A program made the translations under genes and the position numbers. DNA of 64,000 nucleotides, taken from the NCBI RefSeq assembly GCF_032884065.1, contig NC_088883.1, positions 24,361,637 to 24,425,636 on the forward strand, given 5' to 3'. Source of the DNA: Artemia franciscana. Its lineage: Eukaryota > Arthropoda > Branchiopoda > Anostraca > Artemiidae. The notes under the pieces were generated by a model. That model made no database searches. It had not been told where the DNA came from and saw only the letters and a list, made by a program, of their open reading frames with translations. Of this stretch, positions 45,005-57,493 are shown one piece after another. How positions within the stretch are numbered: the stretch's first letter is position 1; every line of letters begins with the position of its first letter.

Positions 45005-47000
45005 ATGCATGACACCTATTCAACTTCTCCTGTGCTAGCTAAGCTGCAGATCCTACAATGGAATTGTGTTTCTTTAAATTCAAATAAACTTGCCGATCTT
45101 ATCCAATGTGCAAATAATAATAGAGTTGGGATTATTTGTCTACAAGAGACTAATCTTAATCAGTTCAAGAAAATCAAAATGCCTGGGTACAAGTGCTACA
45201 GGAAAGATAGATAAACTACTAGAAAAGGAGGGGGTGTTGCGATCTTTGTTCATGATTCAATCCAACCTTCAATTATCAACAGGGATGAGATTGATGTTGA
45301 AGGTATAATAATAACCCAAGCTAATGGTAACCATCTTGCCATAAAGTCACTGTATCGCCCATGTGGGAGCAAGGACATCCAAAGTGTCTTCATCCAAACT
45401 ACCAGGTATTAATACCTTTATCTTTGATGATTTTAATGCCTACAGCCCTCTATGGGAACAAACAGCTGGTAGCAACAAAGCAGGAAGAGGAATAGAGTAC
45501 ATTTTGTCAAATTTTCCAGAAACTTTGATTTTCACTTCATTTAACTTCCAGACCAGGTATAACATTTCATCTAACTCTTTCTCAACTATAGATTTGCTTC
45601 TGGGTCCTCCTTCACATTATGGCCTAGTTCAGATGGTGAAGGTGTTATCTCTGCAATCTCATCATTCTGCAATTTTGACATCATTTCAAGATTTATACTA
45701 TTTGCCCAAACTCCACATACCAACACTTAATAACTCCAAAGGCAATTGGTGCCTTTTCGTGAGATATTAAAGGAAGTAGACTTTTCCTTTGTTTCTTCCA
45801 ATCCTGATATTAATACCATTGAGTCTAACTTGAAATCAATCCTGTTACAGTCAGCTAAATTGGAAATACCAGTGACTAAGTTGCTTTTTAACAATGGCTT
45901 CAAAAGACCCAAGAAAGACCACAAGTGTAGGCTTACAGTTCAGGCAATAAGAAAGACTTTTAAAATGTTCCAAAAGCACCCATCACAGTCAACAGCAATC
46001 TCTTATAAGCAATCATGTGCTAAGGTGAAACTAGTTTGAAGAAGAGCAAAACAGGGTACATAGTTGAATTTCAGCTCAATTATCAGTTTTAGAACACCAA
46101 TTTCAAAAGTTCACAATTTCCTTAGCCAACTAAGTAGTGGGAAGCAGTCTAATGATGAGTGTAGATATGATATCATTCAGGATGGTAATCCAATTGTCTC
46201 AGATTAAAAGAAGGCAGATTTGTTTACTAATATCTAGAATAAGGACTGGTCAGATTTTCATTCCACCTGACCTCCTTTTTACACTCTCCCTCTTACCTGT
46301 TCATATAAAGGCGCCCTGATGAAACCTTTTTCCCAAGATGAATTCAGTGTAGCCCTTAACTTTCTTAATATCAAATCTTCCCCAGGTCATAATGGTATTT
46401 ATATGAAGTGAATTCTTGAGTCCCCAAAGGTGGTTCATACTGCCCTCGAAAGTCTTTGTAATCTTATTTGGTCAAGCAAAATGTTCCCAGATGCTTGGAA
46501 GATTGCTCAGGTATTTCCAGCTTTAAAACCTTCTTACTCATCTAGTGATCCCAAGTCTTACTGTCCTATATCAGTATTACCTGCCTTTATTGAAGTTCTG
46601 GCAAGGCTTGTCTATATATCAAGAATTGAGTAGTTTTCTGAAGTCAATAATCTCTTTCCTAGTGAACAAACAGGTTTCAGAAAAGGACATAGCTCTTTAG
46701 ACAACATTACCTGGCTAGAAATTGATGTTTGCAACCCTCTTAAAATAAGACATGTCAAAATGGCTGTTCTGTCTGACTGGTCAGATGCCTAGGACAATGT
46801 AGTTCCCAATAAATTACTGGAACTTTTAATTAATCTTGACTTCCCATACTCTTTCATAAATTTCATAGTCTTTTCAAACTGATAGATGTTTTTATGTTCG
46901 AGTAAATCAGTCAAGAGGTGAGTTAAGTTCTATTAGGAGAGGTCTTCTTCAAGGTGTGGTGTTGAGTCCTCTTCTATTCAACTTGTATGTTTCTGAATTT
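45005..47000 (+). pseudogene. I-like element ORF2, endonuclease and RT N-terminal part
   Basis: Endonuclease: LQILQWNCVSLNSNKLADL, IICLQETNL, KGGGVAIFVHDS (after a stop at 45212-45214) and FDDFNAYSPLW (normally GDFNA). RT: SSPGHNGI, MFPDAWKIAQVFPALKP, KSYCPISVLP (normally YRPISL), EQTGFRKGHSSLDNI, SDWSDA (motif A, eroded) and LLQGVVLSPLLF. Many stops and frameshifts. Confidence 0.7.
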
Positions 47001-47292
47001 CAAGTATCTCGTGCATCATTTCATCAGTTGATGATGGTGATACAAACTTTATTGATGTGCTGTGACCTAGTTTAAATTTATCCAACATTTCCTATAGGCA
47101 GAGTGTTTCTTTCCCAATGTGTTATATGTTAATGGATGCAGAAAAAAACGCTTAACAAAATAATACCTTTTTCGTCTTATTCTGTTTTTAATTAGACAAT
47201 TATTTTATTTGTGATAAGTGCCATGTCACTGAATTAATATTGTTTATCTTTCAACAGTTTTCTTCGAAGTTGTAATAAGTGTTGCCAATATT

Positions 47293-48090
47293 ATGCCGAA
47301 ATCGACAGTAAAAAGTGTCGGCGCGTCTGATGAATCGGGAAAAAGACCCAAAAAGCGCGTTCGAGAAAGCCCCTCCAAATCAGACTGCTGTATGAAATGC
47401 CTAACAGGCCTTGACGAGAGTTCTAAATGTTTGAAGTGCGACTCTTGCAGCAAATGGACATGTGCTATTTGTTTAAATTTGAATGATGAAGAATTTGCTG
47501 CATTGAGCTCAGCTACAAGTAAGCTTGAGAGCGCTTGGAACTGTTCTAAATGCCTTAAAAGCCCACCAACTCATGCTTCCAGTGTAGCGGACATAACGTC
47601 TGCCGTTTCAGCCGCCATGTTGCCCTTCCAGACAACTATCACCCAGACGCTAACTGAACTGGTCAATAGTACCATGGATACGTTGAAAGCAGACTTCAAA
47701 CTTTTAAACACTAAAATGGTTACTATTGAGCAAAACCTCTCCACAAAGTGTGATGAAAAGACTACTCGGTCGATTGCCCAAGAAGAAATCAAATCTGCTA
47801 ACATCTCAGCCTTGAGTGCATCCAATATTATATGAATAGTGCGAGCTGAAAAGAATCATGATAGTCGAAAATTAAATATTGTTGCACTTGGAATACCAGT
47901 GTCTGGTGACCTGTCTATTTTTATTCAAGATTATCTAGTGCAGCAGTATTGCATCAATCCTGGCGAGCTAATTAATGTTAGACGTTTGACGTCTTGTCCA
48001 AATTCAACCCCAAGCCAAAATCCTCCACCGGCACTTTTCACTGTGTCCGAATTCAAGGTTAAGAAAAAAAATCCTTCAGAAATTATTTGA
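47293..48090 (+). pseudogene. CR1/L2-like ORF1 with PHD-type zinc finger
   Basis: ATG at 47293. Residues about 34-83 form a C4HC3-like finger: CCMKCLTGLDESSKCLKC, CDSCSKWTCAIC and later WNCSKC. It is followed by a helical region rich in Thr, Ala and Leu (probable coiled coil). The frame stops at 47835 (TGA) and continues in register from 47839 (SRKLNIVALGIP) with an RNA-binding-like segment to 48090. PHD-type fingers in ORF1 are known from CR1/L2-group elements. Confidence 0.75.
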
Positions 48091-48320
48091 ACTCAGAGCG
48101 GAAATCCATTTTCGATCCGACCAATCCAGGGAGGATCGCCTTAAACATAGAGAGCTTGTTCAGCAACTGAAAGAGAGAACAGCCTCAGGTGAAAAAAAAA
48201 TCTTGCAATCAGGAACTTAGAAATCGTCATAAAAGACGATGAAGACCTGCTGTAGACTGCAGTTCCACAGCAGGGGATGATTTTGGACTAAGCTGTAATG
48301 TTTCTCATCTGGACAGACTA

Positions 48321-49798
48321 TTGTCACCAGATGAGAGTGTAAATAGTTTGTTTGTTTCAGTTGATGATGGTGTTTCATGTATTAATGAGTTGTTTTCAAG
48401 TAGTTCCTATTTTTTCAGCGCTAATTCAACAATTTCTTCTGGTGCTTCATCAACTGAGCCTCTTTCTGCTTGTGTATTTTTTGCTAATAAATCATCTCTG
48501 CACAGTGCAACCAAAAGTGCAACTCGTCATGCAAATGATATTGGAAAATTCAGGATTCTTAGTGCGAACGCTGAAGGCCTCTTCAACAAGGTTCCAGAGC
48601 TCCATCTCCGCCTACCAAAAGAAATAGTTGATATTGCAGCCATATCTGAGATACGCCCCAAAAATGTGAAACAGCCTCTTACAGCCCAAGCACTTGAAAT
48701 CAGTGAATACCAACTCATATCTAACATTGAGTCCAATGCCTGCAGGAGAGGTGTTTGAATATATGTAAAAAGCAGTTTCAAGGTAAGCACTTTGATTCCT
48801 TCTTCCCATTGCTGTGTTTGGGTTGAGAATGTCTGGGTTAGACTACAGTGTGGTAATTCTACAATGGCGATCGGAGTGGTTTATCGTAGTCCTAATACTC
48901 CCTCTTGCCTTGAATCTGAGCAGTATCTTGCTAATATCATTTCTGATATTATCAAAGACTCTTGCAACCAACATGTGGTGATTCTTGGAGACTTCTATCT
49001 TCCCAATTATGATTGGGTTGATGGTTCTGGTTTTACAGCCAAAAAATTGGAATCTCCATTTCTTACTTGTCTGTCTGAACATTTACTGTTCCAAACTGTT
49101 GACCAACCTACACGGTACAGAGATGGTCAAGCATCCAACATACTGGACCAACTGGACTAGTTATTCTTAATAATCCAGATTTGTGGACTAAAAATGAATT
49201 TCTTGCTCCTATTGGTAACAGTGATCATGCTGCTATCCTCACAGAATTGCGCTTGTTTACTACTCAACCTCTTCCTAAACAACACAAAGTTATTGATTAC
49301 AAGCGTATCTCTGAAAGACTTGCTGACTTTGATTGGGATACCATATTCACTTCAGATATTGAAGAATATTGGCAGAAATTCAAAGCTGTATTGCTAGTTT
49401 TTGAAAAAGCTCACACTAGAACATTTTGGAGGAGACAGGCAAAAACACTACCCTTCATGACTTGTCTAACTAGCAAACTACTGAATAGGAAGAATCGAAC
49501 CTGGAAACACTTTAAAAAAAATAAAACAGCTGCAAACTATCAAAAGTATCAAAAGGCATGGAATGAGGCCACCAATTCTATCAAACAACTGAAGAAGAGT
49601 CATGAAGAAAGGTTAGCTGAAAATATAAAAAATAATCCCAAGCTGTTTTGGCAGTATGCTTCTGTTAAATGTGGAAATAAGCACTCTGTCCCTGATTTTT
49701 TGTCAACAAAGCAGTTATTGAGCATCTTGATCAGAATCATCTTCTTAACAGCTCTCAACATGGTTTCTGATGCAACAGATCAGTTGACACTAATCTGA
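48321..49798 (+). pseudogene. CR1/L2-like endonuclease (broken)
   Basis: RILSANAEGLFNKVPEL starts the endonuclease. An in-frame TGA at 48756-48758, at the expected GGVAIYV position, is shared with copy A. It continues VVYRSPNT, GDFYLPNYDW and PTRYRDGQASNIL. Then an extra 8 bases (a repeat of ctggac, near 49145-49160) found only in this copy shifts the frame to 49181 (NSDHAAILTEL). The linker has a Lys-rich region and LFWQYASVKCGN before the deleted RT fingers. Confidence 0.8.
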
Positions 49799-50910
49799 TT
49801 GAGTCATATAAATATATTACAAAACTACTGGAGTTGGGAATCCCTTTTGCCATGATCCTTCTTAATTTTTCAAAAGCATTCAACAAAGTGTGTCATAGGA
49901 GACTTGAGCTTAAGCTACAATCTATTGGTTTGGAGGAATGGATTCTGGATTTCTTGAGGAATAGTGTTCAGAATGTAAGACTGTTTGATGCAGATGGCAA
50001 TCCTATTCTCTCCTCCTCTCAGAATGTTATCAGTGGGGTTCCACAGGGTAGTGTTCTTGGCCCTACCATGTTCAATATTTTCATAAACGATGCTCCTCTA
50101 GCGCTTAAAAGCAGGATGACGTTATATGCTGATGATTCCAAGGTAATTGGTCCAGCTAGCATTCTTGAAGATACTTCCCAACTTCAAAATGACCTTGAAC
50201 TCCTTAGCATGTGGGCGAAATCTTGGCTACTCACTTTCAATGTGTCAAAATGTCATGTTTTACATTTTGGGCACAAGAATATCAATACAACTTACTCTCT
50301 TTACGGTCAGCTCCTTTCCCCAGTGTTGGAAGAACGTGACCTAGAAGTAATTGTTGACAATCATCTTAAATTTAGCACTTATGCAAAGATGGCAGCAGCA
50401 TCAGCTAGCTCATCACTAGGGCTCATTAAAAGAGTAATTTCCTCTCGTTCTCCTAAAATTCTGAGCCTTTTGTATAAAGGACTTGTTTGGCCAAGGCTTG
50501 AGACAGGCATGGTCCTTGCATCCCCCTTTTTCAAAAAAGATTTAAAAATTCTTGAAGATGTCTAGAGAAGAGCCACTAACATGGTGAGTGGACTGCATGA
50601 GCTCCCTTACCCTACAAGGCTTTACAAGCTGAAACTCCCAACTCTGGTTTATAGAAGTAGATGGTGTGATGCCATTCTGGTTCATAAACTTATTATTTCA
50701 AAGGCAGTTCCTGATCTTCTTCCTCTGGCGTCTCAGGACTCTTGTACAGGGGGACATAACTTGAAGTTATTCAGGCATTTCTCCTCAAAGCGGCAACACG
50801 CCCATTTTCTTACCAACCATGTTGCCAACCTCTGGAACAAATTACTGCCAGATACCATTGCTGCCCAAACCACATACAGCTTTAAGAACCATCTTGACAA
50901 CGAATGGTAA
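49730..50910 (+). pseudogene. CR1/L2-like reverse transcriptase palm and C-terminus
   Basis: Begins with VIEHLDQNHLLNSSQHGF, then TGA where an Arg-containing motif is expected, SVDTNLIES, MILLNFSKAFNKVCHRRL, SGVPQGSVLGPTMFN, TLYADDSKVIG and LLTFNVSKCHVLHFG. Motif A has lost both Asp residues (NFSKAFN instead of DFSKAFD), although YADD is intact. A stop at 50563-50565 separates the C-terminal part (TRLYKLKLPTLVYRSR, NLWNKLLPDTI). Not functional. Confidence 0.8.
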
Positions 50911-50959
50911 AAAAAGAATGGAAGTATAACAGGGAAGCACTCAAATCAGCAACATCAAA

Positions 50960-52930
50960 CCACTAGTCAAGTGTATGTATTCAACTATGTGTCATGTATT
51001 ATCAACTCTGGAGTTTCTACAAGGAAAAATCCTTAGATTGCTCCAAGCTGCAATTTAAGGTAATCATTTGGTTTTTATGCAGATGATTTGATTATTTAGA
51101 AGTCTGGAAGGGATAATGGCCTTCTTTGAAGTCTTATTCAACAGTATATTAAAATAGTCCAGTTATTCTCTTTAGCTTTTGGCTTCCCAATCTCAATCAG
51201 TAAAATTAAAGCCATTATATTTAATAATGGTGGTACAGATCTTCCTAATCCACTCAAGATCTTCTCAAGGGACATCCCATATTGAAATTCAGTGAAATTA
51301 CTTGGTTTATTTATGGATTCTAAAATACAGTGACACAAACATATTAATCCTTTGAAATCTTTGATTATTCAGAGACTTTGTATTCTAAAGAGACTTTCTG
51401 GAAGTAAGTGAGGATGTCATCCTAAACTTACATTGGATTTCTACAAATTAAATATTGGTTCAAATCTAGAATATGGGATCCAATTTTTCTCAGTTTGTCT
51501 CCCATCCTTCTTCAAAATCCTTGAATCTTCACAAAACCCTGCCATTCAAATAGCTTTGGGTGTGCATAAGCATACTCCTCTTTCTAAGTTAAAAATATTG
51601 TCTTGATTGATATCCCTAAGTGAAAGAGCATATGGTCTAAGGATTAAATATTTCTCACAAATCCAGGCTTATGGAACCAAACATGGTTTACATGCACATA
51701 CCTTTGCTGGGAAGTCAGCTTGTCCCAATGCCCATTCATCATGGAATCAATTTCAACTGGAGGTCCCAAATTGGAATCAATACTCTCCTTCTACATATAC
51801 CTTTACTGTGTCCCCTCCATGGAAAATGAGTCCACCAGGTTGTCAAGTAGAACTTATCTCAATTGATAAAACCTGGTGCCTAACTACAAGATCTGGACTA
51901 TTTTGGCTGAACAGATCTCAAAGGCATACCCTAATTGTAGAAAAATAAATACAGATGGATTTGTCCAGAGGGAGAGAGCTGGAGCAGGAGAATGTATCCC
52001 ATCCCTAAACTTGAACATCTATTCTCCTCTCCTGTTAGGATCTTCTATTTTGTCTACTGAATTATGTGCCATTTGCCTGGCCTTGGATGCACTTATAAAT
52101 TATAATATAGAATCTGAAAATATACTCTGTCTCTCTGACTCCAAATCAGTATTACTATAGCTTTAAAATATTAATAGAATTGGCAATGACAAGGATTTAA
52201 ATAATATTAGAAGACAGCTTCTTTATCTTATGACTAAAGGCAATGAGATTTATTTCCAACATGTTCCAAGTCATGAAGGCATCAAATATAATAATATGGC
52301 AGATTCTCAAGCAGTTAAGGTTTTCATGTTAATTCCTAGTCCTTCCTCTGACCTCCATTCAGGAAATATTATCAGGCAAAGATCCAATGTTAATCACAGT
52401 AAATTGATTTTATCCCCATTTCATACTAGATTAAATACTGTGCTATATTACCAATGAGATCAGGTGCCATATTTCTAAACAGCTTGTTATTTAATTGGAA
52501 ACTACATCATTCCCCTTTATGCCAAATCTGCTTCTCAACAGATGAAACAATTCAGCATGTATTCTTTGATTGTCAGGCTCAGAGTGAGGAGACTATTTCT
52601 CTAAAGTGTTTCTGCTCCTTGGCTAGGATTCCAAATATTTATACAGCTATCCTGAATTCTAACCTCTCCTGAGATATTGATCACAAGATATTTAAGGCAT
52701 CTATTAATATATTAAAGAAGAGAAATATTGTTTAGTGTTTATTTAAGCATGAAGATATCAATTTAAAAGGATATGATTTAGGTTTAGATTTTGATTGGGC
52801 AGAAGAGAGCAGGAGAGAGTAAGAAGAGCCATTTTTGTACTGGCCAGCCTAGTGGACTTAAACTGCTGGGGACAGGTAGCTCAGGTACCCATACTTCCCA
52901 TAATCAATAATAGTGTATTATTGTATATAA
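50960..52930 (+). mobile_element. I-like retrotransposon, 3' part (copy B)
   Basis: Continues the element split at about 47000. It opens near 51077 with FYADDLII, followed by thumb, RNase H and finger regions and a 3' non-coding end containing aataatagtgtattattgta. It is also present in copy A (2560-4480). Confidence 0.75.
51065..52672 (+). pseudogene. I-like element RT end, RNase H and Cys-His finger
   Basis: After the YADD, stops break the thumb; open segments carry ALGVHKHTPLSKLKIL and ISLSERAYGLRIKYFSQ. The RNase H domain at 51876-52330 shows KINTDGFVQRERAGAG (first Asp), STELCAICLALDAL (Glu), LCLSDSKSVLL (second Asp), a TAG, then HVPSHEGIKYNNMAD (His and last Asp). A CCHC-like finger CQICFSTDETIQHVFFDC lies at about 52528-52581. 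Endonuclease-RT-RNase H order is characteristic of the I group. Confidence 0.75.
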
Positions 52931-54137
52931 TAGTGTGTACTCATTGATTGCTGACTGGAGGAGAATAGTGCTTCCAGCAGCTAGCTTTTCTGATGAAGTA
53001 GTCAAAGAGGTGAAAGGACTTGATGATAGTCCATATACCTCTCTATAATTTTTGATACTAGAACTGGAGTGGAATTTTAGGCCATGTCAAAGGATTTTTC
53101 TAAATTTAGGAAATATATTTTGAAGATCTTTGAAGCATAATATAGTGGGATTGAGCAAAGTTTTAAAGCTAAAAACACTTTTTTCATGCTTCATTTAAGT
53201 AGAAGATCTAGTAGCTTAAATTAGCTAAGTAGATTTAGAAAGATTTAAGTTACTAATGGAAGTTGAATGTTGTCAGATTTACAAATATGACAATTAAAAT
53301 GATCAGGCAAAGATGGACTAATTCTGAGGGCCAAAGGAGTGCCACAATGGGGTTGAAGAAAACAAAATACACACATGAGAATACAAAGAGACTTCTAATC
53401 AAGCAACAGCTTATTTGCAAAAGTATTTGTTTCAAGGATAAGGCTCCTTGCTTCGCCATGTATCTCAGAGAGCAACACCAGAGATGAAGAAAAGGTTGAC
53501 ACCCACAAAGAAGTACAATAAGAAATTAATGACTGAAATAAATAATGAACCCAAAGTTTTATAATTCCAAAATTCTTTGAAATGTTTATCTTAATTAGGT
53601 TAATTCAGTGTACAAAGGAGAGACACTCATAATATACCACAGCTGAATATACCAACCTCTAGTTATACTGATAGAACCCTTTGAAGGACAAGGTTCAGAC
53701 AGCAGAGAGCAAGCCTGAGAAATTCACAAAATGAAGTAGCTAGTAGGATTTAAGTAGTCTATCTAGAATTTTAACCTAAATTTAGTTACAGGGAAACTAG
53801 TCTAAACAAAAGTGATGCCAAAAGAGGTAGGCTATATAAGCCATATCTGAAATAAGAAAAAAGGGTATCATCTTTTAGTGTCCATAGGGGGCTTAAAATT
53901 GAATTAATACCAAAACAATTGGAAAGAATATAAATGAAGTATGAATTGGAATGCTACCTTTATTTTTAGGTCATTTATTGCAATATTTCCTAGCTTTTAG
54001 CAGGTAATGAGTAACTGGTTTAGTAGCCTGATGGTCTATCAAAAAATAGCATAGGAGGTTTTGTTACTAGGGCTATGTTTGATACCCTTAAAGGGTAAAC
54101 AGTATTGTACAACCAGTATCACTCTATAGAGACATAT
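52931..54137. other. Intron 1 DNA (copy B), nothing recognised
   Basis: Counterpart of 4481-4995 plus 6679-7413 with the uninterrupted insertion site of HP1 at about 53424. No coding or RNA feature is supported. Confidence 0.4.
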
Positions 54138-55319
54138 GTTAAGAAGATAATTCTTACTTCATAATATGCATTATAATCTTAGCTAATAGGCTATATTTGC
54201 AGCAGGAGAACTTTCCATGTTTATCTAGTTTTTCTAAGAGATTCATGAATTTGTTAGAACCTACATTTAACAGAGTATAGGCTATACTCTATCCCCTCAT
54301 GTGCAAATACAAGCCCAAAGTTTAATTCTGAATCCAAATATAACTTTCATATGCATGACAAATGAGCTTTACCCCTACAAAGTGTAAGTGTATTCCCAGA
54401 TTTGGATATACTTAGGGGTGGGGGTAAAGTTCATTTGTTATGCAAATAAAGGTTATAATTAGATTCAGAATGTAATTCAAGGTAAGTATATATTACCACA
54501 TAAGGGGATTGGAGGTATATATTTTGTTTATATATATGTTCTAAACAACTCATTAATTTGTCATAAAAATCAAGGAAAAAAGTAGAGATAAAGGTCCTGC
54601 TGCAAAATATGGTAAAATTCTAGTTAGTTGAATTCTTGCTATATCAGAAAGGGTTTATATTAGTAAAATGAAACTTTCAGGGATGAATCTACAGACTAAA
54701 GTATGTCCCTGGAAGGTATTTTGAAGCAATTACCTCTACTCCTCCCTCTAGAGGGCCCTGACCTTTGATGACTTTTAAAAATATGTGTGTTATAAAAGTG
54801 AAACCTTACAAAATAGATCTTCCACTTAATTGAAGTACAACAAAATTGTTTTCAGCTTCATAACTTTACTCAATTCCATTTTATTAGGTTTTAAAGATAT
54901 ACAATTACCTTTCCTAAATGTTGAAAAAAAAACATTGATAGCCTATGGCTCAAAATTTTTCTCAAATAAACTAGCCTACCATGAATTCCATTTTCAGAAC
55001 CATAGGCATAGAAGAAGCAACTAGTAACTGAAAATTAAGGTAAAATGTTGTTTTGTCAAAATTGAAATAGGTAGGCTATAGGCCTGTCATGTAGGCACGT
55101 TTAAGGGCCCTCTAGAGGGAGAAGGAGTGGAGGTGGGTACTTTAAAATACCATCCCAGGACATACTTTAGCTTGTAGATCCGTCCCTGAAAGTTTCATTT
55201 TCCTAACCTAAACCCTTTCCAAGATAGCAAGAAGTCAATTAACTAGAATTTTACCCAAAATATATTAGACTAACTAGGAAAATTCTGTATAGTATGAAGT
55301 ATGAATTGTTTTCTTAACA
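54138..55319. mobile_element. Complex foldback element (copy B)
   Basis: Copy B version of 7414-8590 with the same order of inverted repeats and several small indels (for example extra bases near 54190 and 54975). It lies 250 bases from the splice donor of the functional exon 1 copy. Confidence 0.75.
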
Positions 55320-55572
55320 TGTCTCCTTGTGTGGTGGCTAATTCAAAATCAAAATCTAAACAGATTCTAATACCATACACCTAGGCTATTTCAAATTATT
55401 ATGTTTCCTTTACAACTGGCCAACAACCCAGCAAAATTCAAGTCAAAAGTAAGGAAAATCAGACTAAAACTTCAAGTTCTATTAGTTCGTTTGCCACATT
55501 AAAAAAAAAATTAAAATTAAAACAGCCTTTGCTACATAAGTAGCCTGTTAGATGGTCGAATAACCTACAAAC

Positions 55573-55662
55573 CTGAACAGGGTCTTCTAAAACAAATGTG
55601 CAAATAAAACAAAGAAGATCTCCATCAATGTCTCCCGAAAATCTTGCTGTATCTATTCCCAT
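55573..55662 (-). CDS. RNF41: RNF41/Nrdp1-like E3 ubiquitin ligase, exon 1 (copy B)
   Basis: First coding exon, 30 codons from an ATG at 55662 to a donor CAG|gtttgt, phase 0. It encodes the N-terminus and the first RING cysteine pair (C18 and C21, CFIC). The start MGIDTARFSGDIDGDLLC closely follows the conserved Nrdp1 N-terminus, and the exon ends EDPVQ, which in the family runs directly into the residues at the start of exon 2. Nrdp1 is a RING E3 ligase that ubiquitinates substrates such as ErbB-family receptors and parkin (family knowledge). This copy lies on the same strand as exons 2, 3 and the last exon, 17.8 kb upstream of exon 2, and is taken as the functional first exon. It differs from the copy at 8839-8928 at residues 19 (F/S) and 29 (V/A). 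Confidence 0.9.
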
Positions 55663-57259
55663 TTCAAATGCTAACTTATACGGATTAATTCAGATAAATT
55701 CAATGAACGTCTATACAGTAGTCACGCCAACTGGTTCCCATTAATCATTTCTTTCCCGAATTTTAACAGTGTTTGAATTCTGCCGAACTTTTAAATTCAA
55801 GAGTTTTGGGGAATTTGGGTGCGAAAAAGTATTACAGTAAGCACACGAAAGTTCAAGATTTCATGGTTCTTATCCAAAACCAATATTTTATATCCAATTC
55901 AAAAATCATATACGTAAAAATAATATGCAAAAGGAAGATACATTGCAAAAAATGAACTTGACTTAGAGACTTGGCACGTGTAAGCAGGGGCTAAGCTGAG
56001 GCTTTGAGTTTGGAGTGAGATAAAAAAAATAAGCTGAAAATATTTCTAGTCGCCTTTAAATAGTCCAGAGAACTGATAGCCCTCAGTTTATCCCTTTGAA
56101 AATAGCCAAAGTAGTTTTGTTTTCCTTTTGGAAGCATAAAAATCAATACCATAGAGGAGCATAAGCCAACTTCAAAGCCACAAGGACCCCAAAGGATGAG
56201 TCCAAATGCTTTTTGCACCAGAAGAAGCCGATTTGAATTACTTTTAATGTATGCCTATCAACTTTAGTTTTGCCCTAGGATGATAAAATATCATCATTAA
56301 GGGGGGGGGGGAATAATAAATTTTTTATTATTTAATAAAAAGTAAATTTAATAAAAAGTAAAGCCGGCTTTATATCTCACAGAAACTGTTTGTCTTGGTT
56401 TTAGTCTAATTAGTCCTAGCTCTCAATTTTTCAATCATAACTTGACTTAGTTGTCATTATACAAATAAGTTTTCTTTGTGTCTGAACGGACCATAAACTT
56501 GCTCCAGTTTTGTTTTCATGCTCAGCAGGGCTTTTATAGGGTATGGATTCATAAAAAAAATTAAATGCTTTTACAAAGTAGATTCTAGAATGAAAGCCTA
56601 GAATTGGAACTTTTAGCTGATAATAGATTTTGCTGACATTGTTACAAAAAATACAAATGTGTTTTAAATATTGCTGAAATGAACTTTCATAATCTATTAC
56701 CTTAGGTTTGTATACACATTATCTTCGTTACTTTTTTTAGTCCGAAAACGTAGCTTCTTTGCGTTTATTTTAAGAAAGATGACTAAAATAAATCATATAA
56801 GGGCAATAATCAAACATAGGACAACCATATTTTTATTAATTCAAAACTATTGAGCATTCTTCGACAAATGGACAGGAACTTATAATTGGAATGATGCTAA
56901 TATAAGCAGAGAATATAATAGTGAATCGACTGATATGTTAATCAGAGAAAATCATCAGATATTTGGTTCATTAGCCCAAAAAATAAAGCTATGAAAATCA
57001 CAAAAATGATTCTTGTCTTTTTTTTGGTTTACCAAAAACAAAATGGTTGTGAATTTCTTTAAGAGTGACTTACAACAAGAAAAACTAGAAAAGTATAGTA
57101 AATTAAGTGTAGCATAAAACTGAGGGTCTGGAGACAATCATCACTGCTTCTTAATAAGTCTCTGAAGCGTTGATACATGACAACGATTTCATCATCTCGC
57201 TATTCATGACAGGAGAAGATGAATCTACACACAACTATTTATTTCTCAATTTGACTTTT
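55663..57259. other. RNF41 upstream region, copy B
   Basis: Presumed promoter and 5' untranslated region of the RNF41-like gene on the minus strand, matching 8929-12187 of copy A without hairpin element HP2. No specific promoter motif can be supported. A G-run lies near 56301 and short AT indels differ from copy A near 56320-56355. Confidence 0.4.
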
Positions 57260-57493
57260 CTACTGGTAGATACTAATAGATACTACTGAAATTGTTGCCA
57301 AAGAGTTTGTTTTATCCATTTTCGTGTTATCGAGAGTCCTGAACAAGCATTCTGCAATCACATTTGAGAATATTCCTTTATACATGTAATCCAGAACCTT
57401 TCTCAGATTTGAACAATAGCTTTTTTTAAGGATAGGAATGTTTGAAAATAAGTCTTCAATCGTCACCGTACCAATGCCGATATCTTTGAACAA
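57260..57493 (-). other. Unidentified open frame, 77 codons (copy B)
   Basis: Copy B counterpart of 12188-12421, same length, with several substitutions that change amino acids (for example KR to KS, and CL to CS). Upstream of it copy B has about 77 bases that copy A lacks. The excess of replacement changes argues against strong protein constraint. Confidence 0.2.

Larger units (their letters stand above)
43440..47000 (+). mobile_element. I-like retrotransposon, 5' part (interrupted)
   Basis: Gag-like ORF1, endonuclease and the first half of an RT. The RT breaks after GLLQGVVLSPLLFNLYVSEF (about 46935-46995), and the next expected motif, YADD, is found 4 kb downstream at about 51077. A CR1/L2-like element fills the gap, so this older element was split by insertion. 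Its 3' part is 50960-52930. Confidence 0.75.
47000..50960 (+). mobile_element. CR1/L2-like retrotransposon, near full length but internally deleted (copy B)
   Basis: 5' UTR to about 47292, ORF1 with a PHD-type finger (47293-48090), endonuclease (48321-49798), RT (from about 49730) and C-terminal region (to 50910). It lies inside the I-like element. RT finger motifs between the endonuclease linker and VIEHLDQNHLL are deleted, identically in both segmental copies. Boundaries are approximate. Confidence 0.8.
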
